A DNA stretch of 64,000 nucleotides from GCA-2861595 sp035525365 (GTDB lineage Bacteria; Actinomycetota; Acidimicrobiia; Acidimicrobiales; GCA-2861595): positions 23,384 to 87,383 of the forward strand of contig DATLEK010000076.1 in NCBI GenBank assembly GCA_035525365.1. The letters run 5' to 3'. Under the pieces are notes generated by a model, which was given only the letters and a program-made list of their open reading frames with translations, searched no databases and was not told the origin of the DNA. Position numbers and translations under genes: made by a program. Shown here in pieces: positions 63,482 to 64,000 of this stretch (position 1 is the first letter of the stretch; each line of letters begins with the position of its first letter).

Positions 63482-64000
63482 ATGGCTCTGCACGTCACAC
63501 ATCTGGAAGTAGAGATAGGCGGGAAGACGCTGCTCCACAGTGCCACCTTCCACGTTGGGATCGGTCAGAAGGTGGCGCTGGTGGGTCCCAACGGTGCCGG
63601 CAAGACCACCCTGCTGCGAATGCTCGCCGGCATCCTGCCGCCGAGCGCTGGAACCGTCCGCCTCGACGGGGGTGAGCTGGCCTCGCTGAGCCGCCGGGCG
63701 GTGGCGAGCCGCATCTCCTATCTGCCGCAACAGCTCCCGGCCGAGGTGCCCCTGGCGGTCGGCAGCTACCTGCGGCTTGCCCGCTACGCCCGCCAGGTCG
63801 GCGGGCGCGACAGTGGAGGCGGTGCCGACGGGCGCGACTCCGCCGTCGAGCAGGCACTCACCGCGACCGGGCTGGAGCATCTGCGCGACCGCCCGCTGGC
63901 CGAGCTGTCGGGCGGCGAGCGGCAGCTGGCCCACCTCGCGGGCGCCCTGGTGCAGGGCGGCGACCTCTGGCTGGTCGACGAGCCGACCAGCCACCTCGAC
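63482..64000 (+). CDS. ABC transporter ATP-binding protein (3' partial)
   Basis: The frame starts at ATG 63482 and is open to the window edge (173 codons). It has Walker A GPNGAGKTT (about residues 38-46), a Q-loop YLPQQLP, the signature LSGGERQLAHLAGAL and Walker B WLVDEPTSHLD, so the ATPase core is nearly complete. The organisation resembles iron-siderophore/cobalamin (FecE/BtuD) importers, with AEVPLAVGSYLRLARYARQ after the Q-loop. The membrane partner is not visible. The gene is divergent from the FKBP lipoprotein gene. Confidence 0.9.
   Translation, partial: MALHVTHLEVEIGGKTLLHSATFHVGIGQKVALVGPNGAGKTTLLRMLAGILPPSAGTVRLDGGELASLSRRAVASRISYLPQQLPAEVPLAVGSYLRLARYARQVGGRDSGGGADGRDSAVEQALTATGLEHLRDRPLAELSGGERQLAHLAGALVQGGDLWLVDEPTSHLD

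Overview
The window is high-GC DNA, dense in genes, and looks like a chromosome segment of an actinobacterium (Actinomycetota). Acidimicrobiia is my best guess at class, as an inference only. The reasons are the GAF-ANTAR proteins, the MoxR/DUF58/transglutaminase operon, a RecBCD operon, heavy use of GTG and TTG starts, 4-bp GTGA/ATGA/TTGA gene overlaps, and several genes with a TANNNT-like hexamer 5-7 nt before the start codon in place of a Shine-Dalgarno sequence (probable leaderless mRNAs).

Layout. 1-5769: type I restriction-modification operon hsdM(partial)-hsdS-hsdR. 5980-11437: Uma2 nuclease-fold protein, Fic protein with an upstream palindrome, DMT transporter, DUF2786 protein, RHH/MazF toxin-antitoxin pair and the GTPase EngB. 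11491-19193: FtsH-type protease (minus), divergent DEAD-box helicase, then moxR-DUF58-tgpA and a decapitated bcp peroxiredoxin. 19250-20790: tRNA-Leu(CAA) followed by toxin-antitoxin and integrase relics, which looks like an eroded mobile element. 21108-27109: large ATPase regulator (minus) divergent from a nitrilase gene; the same leader sequence recurs in front of a glyoxalase-like gene; then VapBC and small genes. 27339-37231: hybrid histidine kinase, two GAF-ANTAR proteins plus an ANTAR relic, an MFS transporter, and two DM13 redox-domain proteins, one coupled to an RnfD/NqrB-like membrane protein. 37248-38722: P450 and a small Cys/His peptide. 38942-49762: recC-recB-recD-deaD operon. 49884-53019 (minus): GNAT protein, BtaA-like aminocarboxypropyl transferase, receiver protein, PGPGW membrane protein.

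53052-59951 is the most interesting part: nine consecutive, tightly packed plus-strand genes forming a compact biosynthetic cluster. They encode an adenylating ligase, an atypical KAS III, an AurF-like diiron oxygenase (frameshifted), a carrier protein, a seryl-tRNA-synthetase-like amino acid:carrier-protein ligase, a reductase, a phosphopantetheinyl transferase, a second ferritin-like diiron protein and a second carrier protein. An amino-acid-derived, possibly N-oxidised small molecule made on a carrier protein is inferred; I recognise no described pathway with this exact set. 59938-64000: TIGR02588/TIGR02587 membrane pair, trehalose-phosphate-synthase family enzyme, FKBP lipoprotein and the start of an ABC ATPase.

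Several genes look broken by single-base or larger lesions (bcp, integrase, vapC, ANTAR, AurF, first carrier protein, RelE-like toxin). Some may be real decay and some may be sequencing errors, because the AurF and carrier-protein lesions are each repaired by one base.
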